Assembly: GCA_903825645.1 (NCBI GenBank)
Contig: CAIKBL010000038.1
Span: 22,837 to 86,836 of the forward strand
From: an uncultured Pseudomonadota bacterium
Lineage (GTDB): Bacteria; Pseudomonadota; Gammaproteobacteria; Ga0077536
Length of the DNA stretch: 64,000 nt
Reading direction: 5' to 3'
Both the position numbers and the translations under genes were made by a program. The notes beneath the pieces are model-generated. The model saw only the letters and a list, made by a program, of their open reading frames with translations. It did no database searches and was not told the DNA's origin. Positions 31,025 to 41,345 of the stretch are shown here, one piece after another (position 1 is the stretch's first letter; the number at the start of each line of letters is the position of its first letter).

Positions 31025-31948
31025 TCACCGTCTATTTTTTATCCAACCAATCACCATTCCCTTGAAGTAAGCCGCAGTCATCTCGAGGCGAAGAGAAAAA
31101 TCTGATCCGCTAAGGAGCCTTTTCATGTAAGCACGAAAGTAAGCTCGAAGAAGTTGCCGGTACAAGTAAATCGGCGGAAGGCGGGAGTTCTGCCCCCGCA
31201 GATGCTCTCCTTCCGTACGCCCTTGCTGGAAGTGCAAGTCGAGGAAATAACTACGGCGAAGCTTTGAGGCCTGGATTCGATGGTGAATGATTGCGGCCGG
31301 GTTCCATAGTACCCGACATCCCTGAGCAACCATCCGTCGGTAAAAGTCGGTATCTTCCCCTCCGACGTTTGAAGTTCCCGTTCGACCTAGTTTTTGATTA
31401 AAATCACCGACAATATCTGGGACGCACCGCTTGATGGCGAAATTCCCCCCGCAAATTCGCGTGCTTTCCTCTGTAAGCCAGCGCAATTCTCCATAGTCCA
31501 GTTTCCCGAGAAAGCCGAGCAACTCATCGAGCAACCAGCGAGGTCTATCCCCCTCCTCAAAAACAACAGATATTTTGCCACCTACCGCGTCCGGATTATG
31601 TTCTAAGAATGATTTTTCGTACTCACATATCCACGCCAGATCGGGTGTCTCATCATCATCCAAAAACAGAACGTAATCCCCACGTGCTTCCCGCACTGCT
31701 CTATTACGTGCATTGGATAACCCAAGCTTATCTTCCTTTATTATTCGAACATTAACATTAGACGGACGCCAAATCTCACTCGTCAAAAGTCTGGCAGTAC
31801 CATCTGTACTCGCGTTATCAATCACCAAAAATTCCCATTTCAATTTTGGCGCATGCAAAGAATTTATTTTTCCTAGTGTCGTCTCTAGTCTGTCCGCATG
31901 ATTGTGTGTGCACAAGGCAACCGTGATGAAAGGCGCTTCATTTTCCAT
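31025..31948 (-). CDS. Glycosyltransferase family 2
   Basis: FITVALCTHNHADRLETTLGKINSL...EFLVIDNASTDGTARLL...NARNRAVREARGDYVLFLDDDETPDLAWI. Confidence 0.92.
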   Translation of the reverse strand: MENEAPFITVALCTHNHADRLETTLGKINSLHAPKLKWEFLVIDNASTDGTARLLTSEIWRPSNVNVRIIKEDKLGLSNARNRAVREARGDYVLFLDDDETPDLAWICEYEKSFLEHNPDAVGGKISVVFEEGDRPRWLLDELLGFLGKLDYGELRWLTEESTRICGGNFAIKRCVPDIVGDFNQKLGRTGTSNVGGEDTDFYRRMVAQGCRVLWNPAAIIHHRIQASKLRRSYFLDLHFQQGRTEGEHLRGQNSRLPPIYLYRQLLRAYFRAYMKRLLSGSDFSLRLEMTAAYFKGMVIGWIKNRR

Positions 31949-32385
31949 AATGATGGCTGGGACTCCTAGAGAATCGTGTCGAAATCTCTATTGATTAAAA
32001 TTCTTGTCAACGCATTATTTCCAAGATTAAATCTTCGAGCAGCATGTCACTCGGGCAGCTACCCTAGCGACAACATCTTGCTCATCAACAAGCAGGTTCC
32101 GCTACATCCCCATTCGTGCATTCACCCTCATGGACTAGGCTAGCTTTAAAAAAATAAGTGCGCGATTTATGACGCTGCGTTACTTGCTAATTATTGACGT
32201 CGCAAGAACATGTGGGATTTTTTTAAAACGCAGATCTGGCCTCATGCTTCAGTATAGGAATTTCTCCTGCCTGACTCGACAGAACCGACGAAATCTAATT
32301 TTTTTGAGTGTCGCCGGTCTGTCTATTTCGGTGTTTACTGGAGACATTACCTCCCTTCTCTAAGCAATCGGTTCTCGGGTTTATT

Positions 32386-33171
32386 TTATGGATTTCTAAC
32401 TCGGTCCAAGATTCTATCTAGGCCATACCGAAGCAATTTCCCAAAGCTTCCATCGTTAGTGCCTAGCGCCATTTTTATCTTGAGGCTCGTCGCCGAATCC
32501 GTCCCGAAAACATCCAATCTCCTGATCCTGAAAAGGTCTGTGAATTGGCGGTTGAATCCAGGTTGGACAGAAAACGCGGCTTTGTAACCAGCGGAAACTG
32601 TGGCCTTTAACACCCGCTCATCATATCTGCCGTAGGGATATGCAAGGTATTCAACTTCGCTATCTAAACTATTACTCAGATCAACCCGGGCGCCAGAAAG
32701 CTCGGCTTCGAGCTCGCCATCTGAGAGCGTCGATAAATCCGGATGTGTTCGAGTGTGCGATTGAAAAGTGAATCCTTTTTTCTTGAGATCGCGAATACTA
32801 TTCCAATCCATTAGCGGGTAAGTATTTCCGCTGGGGTTCTCTCCGTGGCACCAATTATCGCGCTGTCCTATTAATTTACTGACGAGAAAAACGGTGGCTG
32901 GCCAACCAAGTTCGCTCAGTATCGGCGCCGCATACTGGTGAACTCCCGAGTACCCGTCGTCGAATGTGAGTAAAAACGAGCGGCTTTCCAACACTAAAAG
33001 ACCTTTCAACCAAGCGAAAAAATCGTCCAGCTCAATAGCGTGCCACCCAGCTTTTTTCAACATCAACATGTGCGACAAAAATTGACTCGGATGTACGCAA
33101 TATTTGCGTTCCCAACTGCTATTCGCCTCTCCCACGCGGTGGTACATTAAGACGGGTATGCGATTTTCCAT
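32386..33171 (-). CDS. Polysaccharide deacetylase (NodB/CE4 homology domain)
   Basis: IPVLMYHRVGE...FLLTFDDGYSGVHQYAAPILSELGWPATVFLVSKLIG...SHTRTHPDLS. Confidence 0.92.
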   Translation of the reverse strand: MENRIPVLMYHRVGEANSSWERKYCVHPSQFLSHMLMLKKAGWHAIELDDFFAWLKGLLVLESRSFLLTFDDGYSGVHQYAAPILSELGWPATVFLVSKLIGQRDNWCHGENPSGNTYPLMDWNSIRDLKKKGFTFQSHTRTHPDLSTLSDGELEAELSGARVDLSNSLDSEVEYLAYPYGRYDERVLKATVSAGYKAAFSVQPGFNRQFTDLFRIRRLDVFGTDSATSLKIKMALGTNDGSFGKLLRYGLDRILDRVRNP

Positions 33172-33252
33172 TTTTTCTAAATTTTTTTCTTTCAGGGTTT
33201 CTGTAAACCAAGTGACTAGGAGGCGGCTAAATTATCTTCAAGCAATGCTTCC

Positions 33253-34251
33253 TCATGATATTGCGAGCTTTATTTTGTCAGTCAACTCCACCCATTTTTT
33301 TATAATACATTCGGGTAAAATCGCGAGCGGCAGGTATTTTAGGTCTTCAAGACCCCCGATCCTATTTTTCAGGCAGTACCTGAAAAGATGGTGAGCATCT
33401 GTCAGGTTTCGGCGCCACAACGCCTGACGTGCTTCTCTGAGCAGCGAATCGTCGATGAGCGCCTTCAACTCATGGTTTGTTAGGTGCGCTGCGAGCGCGG
33501 GATTATTTTCCACGAAGTTCCGTCTCACATGCCACGCATTAATTACCTGTTTCCACTTGGTCGCTGAAATCTGTCCATTATCATGCCATCGATAAAATGC
33601 GAGGGCTTCGGGTACTCGAATAAAACGTTGCGTCTTCGCATAAAGTTTCAACCAGAGGTCGTAGTCCATCGCCGAAAAATATCTAATCGAAAAACCATTA
33701 ACCGCTTCTAAAATTTCCCGACTCACCAGCGCCGCATGGATCGGCCATGGACACGAGCACAAAAATGCAGCCGTCGTATCCATATCAAAATAATCAGGTG
33801 GAATAAATGGCTTCAGGCCTGGAGCACCATCGCCGAAATTTTGCCAACCGCAGTAGCTGACGTCGGCTCCGCTTTTATCCATTGCAGCAGATAATAGTTC
33901 GAGAGCTCTGGGCGCCCAAAAATCATCAGCATCGAGAAAAGCAATCCGACCGCCCGTCGCTTGGCTAATAGCAAAATTTCGGGCTGGAAAGGGGCCCTGA
34001 CGTGCCTGCTTATGTAAACGAATGCGGGGATAGTGGGAGGCTGTCAGACGCTCGAGTATCTGAAGGCTATCATCTGTCGAACCATCGTCCACCACGATCA
34101 GCTCTACGTCCGGATAGGTCTGATTCATCGCGCAATTGACTGCCTGCTCGACAAAAGGCCCGGCATTCAGACAGGGCATTATGACGCTGATTCGCCGCGG
34201 CGTTATCACCGAACCTTCCTGCCGAAGCGCACTGACGTGAGGCATGGACAT
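33253..34251 (-). CDS. Glycosyltransferase family 2
   Basis: ISVIMPCLNAGPFVEQAVNCAMNQTYPDVELIVVDDGSTDDSLQIL...IAFLDADDFWAP. Confidence 0.93.
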   Translation of the reverse strand: MSMPHVSALRQEGSVITPRRISVIMPCLNAGPFVEQAVNCAMNQTYPDVELIVVDDGSTDDSLQILERLTASHYPRIRLHKQARQGPFPARNFAISQATGGRIAFLDADDFWAPRALELLSAAMDKSGADVSYCGWQNFGDGAPGLKPFIPPDYFDMDTTAAFLCSCPWPIHAALVSREILEAVNGFSIRYFSAMDYDLWLKLYAKTQRFIRVPEALAFYRWHDNGQISATKWKQVINAWHVRRNFVENNPALAAHLTNHELKALIDDSLLREARQALWRRNLTDAHHLFRYCLKNRIGGLEDLKYLPLAILPECIIKKWVELTDKIKLAIS

Positions 34252-34262
34252 TGAACGGGTGA

Positions 34263-35420
34263 CTAATTTGCCTGATGACTGCCGTGGTGGACGGCACGCT
34301 GGTAAGCATATTCATAGATATCTGCCACCTTTTCCCAACTAAAGCTCGACGCAAACTTTCGACATACGTGCGATTCGAAGGAAATTCGTCCGGTCAGAAA
34401 ATCGTCGAGCGCAAGTCTTATCTCATCAATCTCCGGAGATCCAACAAAAAAACCAGATTTTCCTTCGCTTATAGCCTCAACCGCGCCCGCAAGGCGTGCA
34501 GCGAGACTGGGGACTCCGCATGCGGCCGCTTCAAGATAGACTATTCCAAAACCTTCGTGGCTATTAGGCAGAACGGAGGCGGTCAACACGAAGAGATCTG
34601 CCCGAGCGTAGAGTGCTTTCAGCTCAGCGTCGCTTACCCAGCCTCTGAAACAGACACAATCCTGAAGATCTAAAGAAATCGCAAGGGCTTCAAGACCGCT
34701 GCGTAGCGCCCCATCGCCTACTATGGTGTACCGAAATTTGTGTCGCGCCTTAAGCCCGGCGAGAGCTCGTATCACCTGGTCAATATTTTTTCGTGGCTCG
34801 GAAAGTCGACACACCGAAAGGAGACTTGGAATTTGATTTGGATAGCTACGTTCGACACTGAAAAAACCGTGATCTACCCCTACCCACGCAATCTTCATGA
34901 GCGGCGCGCAATATGGGAATAGAGAAAGAAACGTCTCGGCCGTATATCGGCTGTTCGCCACTATTGCCCCGGCTTGAGGCAATGCTTGACGCAGCATCTT
35001 TCGGGTAGCCCGGTGCCAAAGTGGTCGTAGGCGAGTCCATACCCAAGGCCTCAATCGGATAGGGATGGACGCCGGGCGCATCGTCAACGGATACGGCGTC
35101 AGAAAATCATTTCCATGCACAGATACTACTGTCGAGTCGCTTTCCGCTGCCAGCCAGGCGTGCCCGGCTGATAGTGCATGCCAAACGTCTATGGGCTCCC
35201 GTTTAAGTTTTGGCCAGTCGATCGCTTTGCAACTCGCCAGAAATGGTTTTAATTCAACACCGGGTGGCGGGTCTATGTCGGCGGATTTGCGAGGCACATA
35301 AACCGTCACCGAAAGATTCGGTCGGCGCCCCAACGCGGTCGCTAGCTGCCAGGCATAGGTCTCCACCCCGCCGATGTCCGGGGGGAATTCTGAGGTAACC
35401 ATGCCAACACGCAAAGTCAT
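34263..35420 (-). CDS. Glycosyltransferase family 4 (group 1)
   Basis: MVTSEFPPDIGGVETYAWQLA...LLSVCRLSEPRKNIDQVIRAL...PNSHEGFGIVYLEAAACGVPSLAA. Confidence 0.92.
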   Translation of the reverse strand: MTLRVGMVTSEFPPDIGGVETYAWQLATALGRRPNLSVTVYVPRKSADIDPPPGVELKPFLASCKAIDWPKLKREPIDVWHALSAGHAWLAAESDSTVVSVHGNDFLTPYPLTMRPASIPIRLRPWVWTRLRPLWHRATRKMLRQALPQAGAIVANSRYTAETFLSLFPYCAPLMKIAWVGVDHGFFSVERSYPNQIPSLLSVCRLSEPRKNIDQVIRALAGLKARHKFRYTIVGDGALRSGLEALAISLDLQDCVCFRGWVSDAELKALYARADLFVLTASVLPNSHEGFGIVYLEAAACGVPSLAARLAGAVEAISEGKSGFFVGSPEIDEIRLALDDFLTGRISFESHVCRKFASSFSWEKVADIYEYAYQRAVHHGSHQAN

Positions 35421-35529
35421 TTTCTATGTTTGCTCGAGTCCTAGCCAACAATAATCGGCTAATGCATGCATTCCTTTAGAACCAAGTTCAACTCCGGCGT
35501 CGCCTTTACAGATCTTGGGCATTTCACGC

Positions 35530-36280
35530 AGGGGAACCGCATTCATGCGGCCACACCAGCAACAAACGGTTCACGGAAAGCGCCGCTGAAGCCAGCCCGG
35601 TTCGATTTTTGCGTACGGTTCGTTTCGGCGTACCCTGCCTCAGAAAATACCGATAAGTTGTCGAGATGGCAAAGTGTTGAGCAATTTCTCCGCCACGTCC
35701 CCTCGACGGCTCCGACTATCGTCTCCGCAGAAGGTCGTGTTCTATTACCCGACGAAGAAACGGCGTTCCACGCGGTACTTTTCTCCACATGACGTGGACT
35801 TTCGATCATCGCGACGCTCCGTAGATCCGCCCAGTCTTCACGATGCGTAAAGCTATCAAGGCGACATAACTTCCGCAGCACGGCGATCCGGCGATCGGTG
35901 AGCCCTCTTGCCGTCAATGACCATTACTTCGCCCCCAACCATCTCGCACAGCGACTGCGTCCACGTCACCAGCCCGGCCTATAACGTTCTCAGCGAGACC
36001 CACGACAGCACTCGCGCAAACGAAAAAAATACCGAGATCCAATCATTCCACCACGCAACTCGCTGTATTTCATCCGCTTTCGGTACCGCAAATTCCACGG
36101 CGTCCGGCCAGACTGCTGCTAGCGCGGCCTTTTCCCATACAGTCGGCGGCCCAGATGTCCGATGTCGGTTGACACGTGCGTGAATCTTTGATCCCGCACC
36201 ACCCAGATCCAGCCTGCTGCACCATTTATCAAATCCGGTCGGAGACCGGAGGGCATTCCGCGCGGCACCCAACGAAGCCG
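35530..36280 (-). pseudogene. Decayed ISAs1-family-like transposase
   Basis: Reverse-strand fragments in shifting frames: GEVMVIDGKRAHRS (ISAs1 VIAIDGK motif), WADLRSVAMIESPRHVE, IVGAVEGTWRRN...STLCHLD (like AVRGHWGIENSLHW..LD). Confidence 0.7.
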
Positions 36281-36453
36281 CTCGCCGGATTTAGTACGGC
36301 TTACCGAACAACCCCGAACGGCTCCCACCTCACTCATCGGACAGTTAGGCACAGGCCGCGCCACGTCGAGCCCCGTACCGGGCAGCTACCCAGTTCGGTC
36401 CAGGGAAATAAGCGGAGGAAATGGCCCTGCAACCCGTCTTCGCTCGAGTCGTC

Positions 36454-37026
36454 TTATTTATTGCCTTGCAGCGAATTAAAGCGAGTTCTCAGGTATTTGT
36501 TATCCGGGTGTCGACGCAGACCTTCCTCAAACATTTTTCTGGCGTCCGCTTTATTTCCATTTTTTTCAAAAAAATTTCCCAGTGCAGCGTAAGCCATGCT
36601 GAAATTTGGATCTGTCTTTACTGCCTCATTGTAAGACAGCAGGGCTTCTGCCACCCGACCGCCGAGTTCGAGAGAACGGCCACGCATAACCAACACTTCA
36701 GGCCGCATGGTCGAATTTTTGGATACGCGGTTTAACACATACTGGCAGTTCGATTCCGACGACAGAATGTCGAATTTAAACGCCTCCGTATCCCTCTTTG
36801 TTTCTGCCGAACGCGCCCGGTCATAGAATCTGAGGCAGTCACAATAATGGTGCATATGAGCCCAATCATTCCCCTTGGCATTTAACGGCATCCGAGCGTA
36901 TATCCGCTCCTGACACATTTTTTCTTCTTGTGGAGTCTTGCCAAAGCTTGTCGAGAAGTCTTCCGCTTGAGCAAAGCCTAATATCGCAAACCAAGACAAT
37001 AATATTAAGATTTTCACTTGTTTCAC
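36454..37026 (-). CDS. TPR-repeat periplasmic protein
   Basis: Signal peptide; GRVAEALLSYNEAVKTDPNFSMAYAALGNFFEKNGNKADARKMFEEGLRRHPDN. Confidence 0.75.
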   Translation of the reverse strand: MKQVKILILLSWFAILGFAQAEDFSTSFGKTPQEEKMCQERIYARMPLNAKGNDWAHMHHYCDCLRFYDRARSAETKRDTEAFKFDILSSESNCQYVLNRVSKNSTMRPEVLVMRGRSLELGGRVAEALLSYNEAVKTDPNFSMAYAALGNFFEKNGNKADARKMFEEGLRRHPDNKYLRTRFNSLQGNK

Positions 37027-38183
37027 CTAATCTTTCGCCGAACCCTACCTAACGCATCAATCCGCGCGGCCACCGCAGACCATGAAAAATCTGCTCGTGC
37101 TCGCTCGCAGCCTGCTAGACCTAGGGTCTTTGCGAGCTCCGGCTCCGTCAGGACCCGCGTAATGCCCCCCGCGATATCCTTTACGGACTCTCCGTCAACT
37201 CTTAAACCCGTCTTATCATGAACCACAGCATCAGCGGTGCCGCCAGCCTCTCCAGAGATGGCTGGCTTTCCGCACGCGGCAGCCTCGAGAAACACTAAAC
37301 CAAAGCCTTCTGTATCTCCAGCAACGTCTCTGTTTGGCATTACAAACACGTCACATGCGTTGTACCAACGCGCAAGATCCTGAGTCTCTACATGCCCAAG
37401 CAGATGAACGTGACCTTCCAAGCCAAGATTCTGCGCGAGAGTCATTAGGTATTCATGGTCTTCGCCGATCCCAATCAGTACATATTTGACATTCAATCCA
37501 CTGTTAGCAACAAGCGGCAAGGATTTAATGACCGAGTCAAAACCCTTTCGACGCGATAGTCTGCCGGTCGAAAGTAAAAGGCACTGTTCGCTCTCTAGTC
37601 CGATCTGCGCCACGAGATCCTTGAAGGCTAGCCCGGGCCTAAATCGCTCGACATCAACTCCCGGATGGATCACGACAATCCGGGCGAGCGAGACACCCAG
37701 ATTGAGTAATTCCTGACGCGTAAAATTACTGTTCGAAATGACCAAGTCTGCATGGCGAAGCACGAACTTCATCATTGCAAATTTCAGTTTCGCTTTCCAC
37801 GTCGTCAGCTCCTCACCGTGCGCGTAAACCACTACCGAATGGAACGTCAAGCGTCCCACCAGCCAGGCTATCAGACCCTCAGGTAGCGCACGCCCCGCAT
37901 GTATGGCGGTAAAGCGATTGAAAGTCGCAAGCCTCAACGTGTTAAAAAGGAACTTAAGATAAATAACCAATGATTCTGGCTTCATCCATCCAAATCGCCT
38001 TAACTCAAGTCGGTGAATAGTATTCGGATGATCCTCATCGTGTGCCTCAGCACCCGGAACGTAGGCTGTAACGATGTGAGAACTTCGATTTCCGATTCTT
38101 CGGTAAACCTCGTCAAACCATACCGCGGTGCCACCTTTGGTCGGCAAAAATAGCTCAGTGATAACAAGATAGCGTTGCTTCAT
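37023..38183 (-). CDS. Glycosyltransferase family 4
   Basis: VITELFLPTKGGTAVWFDEVYRR...LLSTGRLSRRKGFDSVIKSL...GDTEGFGLVFLEAAACGKPAISG. Confidence 0.93.
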   Translation of the reverse strand: MKQRYLVITELFLPTKGGTAVWFDEVYRRIGNRSSHIVTAYVPGAEAHDEDHPNTIHRLELRRFGWMKPESLVIYLKFLFNTLRLATFNRFTAIHAGRALPEGLIAWLVGRLTFHSVVVYAHGEELTTWKAKLKFAMMKFVLRHADLVISNSNFTRQELLNLGVSLARIVVIHPGVDVERFRPGLAFKDLVAQIGLESEQCLLLSTGRLSRRKGFDSVIKSLPLVANSGLNVKYVLIGIGEDHEYLMTLAQNLGLEGHVHLLGHVETQDLARWYNACDVFVMPNRDVAGDTEGFGLVFLEAAACGKPAISGEAGGTADAVVHDKTGLRVDGESVKDIAGGITRVLTEPELAKTLGLAGCERARADFSWSAVAARIDALGRVRRKIR

Positions 38184-39133
38184 GATTGCGCGCCTCGCAA
38201 CATGCTCATTACGCGACGAATCGAATCAACACTAGGTTTATCTATCAGCAGGGGAAAAGCCGTCACGAAAGCGACCATCCGACGCCCTGATTTTGACAAC
38301 GCATAGGCCAAATTCAAACGCGCGGCTCGAAAACGTCTGATGACGCCTCGTCGCACAGGAAGGGGGAACTCAACCGATGCGCCTAATAGGGCACGCAACG
38401 TCCGGAGATTTTCGAATTGAGCGCTCACGTGATTTTTTCTGGTTGCGCTACCATGATGCACGACGTAGACCCCTAATTTTTTTCGGCACACACCAACCCG
38501 CTTACTAACTGCAACTAAGCGGGCGAGAAAATGGACGTCTTCGCAAACCTGAAAACCGCCAGGATATCCGCCCAACGTCAAGAAGGTCGTGCGGCGAACA
38601 CTTAACGTATGGGTGTCGCCAAAGTGGTCAGCTACAAATTCTTCGAAGTCGCCGCTTTCCATAACAAAGCGTTCAAACGCTCCGGCTTTCTTCGCAATAA
38701 TCCGCCCCGAAATGTGCGATGCCATCGACGAACCCAGATACTCGCCGTCCGGTCCCTGATAGTCATAGTCCCCAGTCAAGAAATCGAGATCCGGGTCTTC
38801 GGCGATCCATGTCGCATGCGATCGAATGCGGTCTGGATAATAGAAATCATCAGCATCCAGAAAGGCTATCCAATCACTCGTCGCGATATCTACGCCTTTG
38901 TTGCGGGCTCTTGAGACACCCCGATTTTCTTCAAAACGATGGTATCTAACGCGCTTGCGGTACCGTTCCACGATTTCCCGCGTATTGTCGGAAGATGCAT
39001 CATCGACGACGACGATCTCAACTTCCGGGCCATGTTGAGCAAGAACAGAATCGATTGCTCGCGATAACCACTCACCCGAATTGTACGTCGGAATAACTAC
39101 CGAGAATGTGGGCAAAACTCCGAGCTTCTTCAT
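38180..39133 (-). CDS. Glycosyltransferase family 2
   Basis: FSVVIPTYNSGEWLSRAIDSVLAQHGPEVEIVVVDDASSDNT...WIAFLDADDFYYPDRI. Likely start at ATG 39133, overlapping the upstream TGA by 4 nt. Confidence 0.92.
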   Translation of the reverse strand: MKKLGVLPTFSVVIPTYNSGEWLSRAIDSVLAQHGPEVEIVVVDDASSDNTREIVERYRKRVRYHRFEENRGVSRARNKGVDIATSDWIAFLDADDFYYPDRIRSHATWIAEDPDLDFLTGDYDYQGPDGEYLGSSMASHISGRIIAKKAGAFERFVMESGDFEEFVADHFGDTHTLSVRRTTFLTLGGYPGGFQVCEDVHFLARLVAVSKRVGVCRKKLGVYVVHHGSATRKNHVSAQFENLRTLRALLGASVEFPLPVRRGVIRRFRAARLNLAYALSKSGRRMVAFVTAFPLLIDKPSVDSIRRVMSMLRGAQS

Positions 39134-40323
39134 GCTAGCAAGTACTCTAAAAGGAGTATCGGAACCGCCAAGCCGGTAAGTTTCGCTATTCGCCAAAACT
39201 GACGGACATCTTTCAGCCTAGCAAGCATAGCGCGACAGCGTATCCCTATCGAATTAGAAATCCAGTCAGGATCACGAGACACCAATAAATCTGCGAGTTC
39301 CACGGTGGACAAGAACCGAACACTTGGCACCGCCGACAGAATTGTTTCAATGGCGGTATCCAGCTGATTGAACGCCTCGGCATCGGCCCTTGGGCCCACA
39401 TAATTGAAACGATGCGTTTCAATCAGCGCCGGTCGAGATAAATACATACGACATTTTATCTCGGTCACTAATCGTTCAATCGAATGCCCAAGCGCCGGCT
39501 CAAAGTAGATATCCCGCACGACATAAATCACATTCGACTCTCCCCTCTGCCCATTGAGAACATCTCTATCGGGTCGATCGGGCTGACCACCGGAATCTCT
39601 ACCCCGATAACGACAACCGGGGGTTACCACGACTCTTACGCCGATTTCAGCCCATGCTGCCTCTACACGAGAGTCCCAGATGAAGGTCGTGGGCACCGCC
39701 ACTTTGGGGGTCTCGTGAAAAATACAATTCCAGAGATCTCGCTCTTGGGCAATTACCGCAGTGATCTCCGGGAGAGGTAAATCTTTGCTTGGTAACACCG
39801 ATCCATTGACCCAAGAAGATTGAAGCGCATTAGGTAGAGATTCCGTCCAAAGGCCACCTTCACTCTCCTGAAACGCCATGGAATTGCCTCGGTCCGAACT
39901 CTGTTTCAACACCGACAGACTGAAATGAAAAAGTCCATGCAACTGAAAAGAGAATATTTTTTCCTTTGCGCCTTTCTCCATCACCGCTCGGAGACTGTTA
40001 TTCTGCGGGTCGCCGAGATAAGAAAGTGCGGGCATCCCTTGTTCTTCGTGATTTTTTTTTGACTCGGAGAAATTACCCAAAATAATTCCCAGCGTCATTA
40101 CCGGCTTTTCACCGAATTTATTTTGGTGCCGACACAAGACTTGGGAAACCGCTTCCAATCCATGAACTTGCTCGATCGGACCCGCCCCCCAATCGTCGCT
40201 TTCGAAAATGACAACGGGCTGCAGCAAGACAGGTTCACGCCATCGAGCCGCTAATTCGCGGCCATAGATAATGAGCACCGAACCCCATAGAAAAATAACA
40301 AGAATAGAACTCAAAGAAACCAA
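39130..40323 (-). CDS. Polysaccharide (de)acetylase-like / glycoside hydrolase-deacetylase-fold protein
   Basis: VVIFESDDWGAGPIEQ... and SRPALIETHRFNYVGPRADAEAFNQLDTAIETIL; N-terminal hydrophobic helix. Confidence 0.55.
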   Translation of the reverse strand: MVSLSSILVIFLWGSVLIIYGRELAARWREPVLLQPVVIFESDDWGAGPIEQVHGLEAVSQVLCRHQNKFGEKPVMTLGIILGNFSESKKNHEEQGMPALSYLGDPQNNSLRAVMEKGAKEKIFSFQLHGLFHFSLSVLKQSSDRGNSMAFQESEGGLWTESLPNALQSSWVNGSVLPSKDLPLPEITAVIAQERDLWNCIFHETPKVAVPTTFIWDSRVEAAWAEIGVRVVVTPGCRYRGRDSGGQPDRPDRDVLNGQRGESNVIYVVRDIYFEPALGHSIERLVTEIKCRMYLSRPALIETHRFNYVGPRADAEAFNQLDTAIETILSAVPSVRFLSTVELADLLVSRDPDWISNSIGIRCRAMLARLKDVRQFWRIAKLTGLAVPILLLEYLLA

Positions 40324-40333
40324 CGATCTGTCC

Positions 40334-41248
40334 TCAGTAACCTAACTGAGCCGCAATATCTGCGACCATTGGCAGCGCCCGCTCTACTTTTACTGCATGC
40401 TTTCCTTCCCGCCATTTATCCGCTTTTATTTCCGAAAATGCGTTATACGGAATTTCCAGCACACCCTCGCAATGTTTCTCAATCCTTGTTCCAAAAGACA
40501 GGTCACACCTCGCGAAGATATCCCTAAAAGCGTTAACCGGGTTATGCAAGATTGTCTCGTAATGAATTTCTATCCAGCGAGCCGGCTCTATAGATGATTT
40601 AGCCGCCAGAAGCGCCGAATTCATGGCGCGATATTGGAAAGCACAAATTTCTTCTATAGGTCTTGTGACATAATCGCGCCAGCCATCAGCGACAAAAAAA
40701 CACCATCGCTTGTAGACGCCATCAATATCTACTTTCTCAGGTAGACTTTCCGACCAGGTCGCGAACTCGCCGGGCCGACCCCACCCTTCGATGAGCGAGC
40801 TTATATTATCTGCAGGCGATCGTTTGACAAAAACATAAACAGCGTCTGGAAAGAGCGCGTTCAGATAGGGGACGCAGAGACCATTCTGATTATTTTTATC
40901 GACCCACCGGTCAAATCCGGTACGCGAAAAAAAATATTCACTCACGAAATCCCGCTCATTTATCGATGCGTCCGCAGAAGTTAACGCGTGCGAGTCCCAT
41001 TCTTTGTTTTTTAACGGATGCAGGTCAGTCCAAAAATCGTGGGTTTCTCGATTGAGGCTACCTATCTCCGACGATTCCGATATGGTCTTGTAGACGAGGG
41101 TCGTTCCCGCTCGTGAACAGCCCACGACAAAAATTGGTTTTTTAGCCGAGGTTCGGTTTAACTTCCAATGAAGGCGTCTGATACCGATCGCTAGTTCTCT
41201 CGCTTCATGGTCCAACGTTTTGGAAATTTTTTTTAAAATTTCGCTCAT
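40334..41248 (-). CDS. Sulfotransferase family protein
   Basis: KPIFVVGCSRAGTTLVYKTISES (PAPS 5'-phosphosulfate loop-like) and VYVFVKRSPADNISSLIEGW (3'-phosphate-binding region). Confidence 0.85.
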   Translation of the reverse strand: MSEILKKISKTLDHEARELAIGIRRLHWKLNRTSAKKPIFVVGCSRAGTTLVYKTISESSEIGSLNRETHDFWTDLHPLKNKEWDSHALTSADASINERDFVSEYFFSRTGFDRWVDKNNQNGLCVPYLNALFPDAVYVFVKRSPADNISSLIEGWGRPGEFATWSESLPEKVDIDGVYKRWCFFVADGWRDYVTRPIEEICAFQYRAMNSALLAAKSSIEPARWIEIHYETILHNPVNAFRDIFARCDLSFGTRIEKHCEGVLEIPYNAFSEIKADKWREGKHAVKVERALPMVADIAAQLGY

Positions 41249-41345
41249 GTAATTTTTCCCGAGAAACGAAAGCTCATTGTGCTTAAATTGGCCTGCGTGA
41301 CATTTTTCGTTTTAATATCCGCTTTGTGTCTTCTGATCTCCTGAA

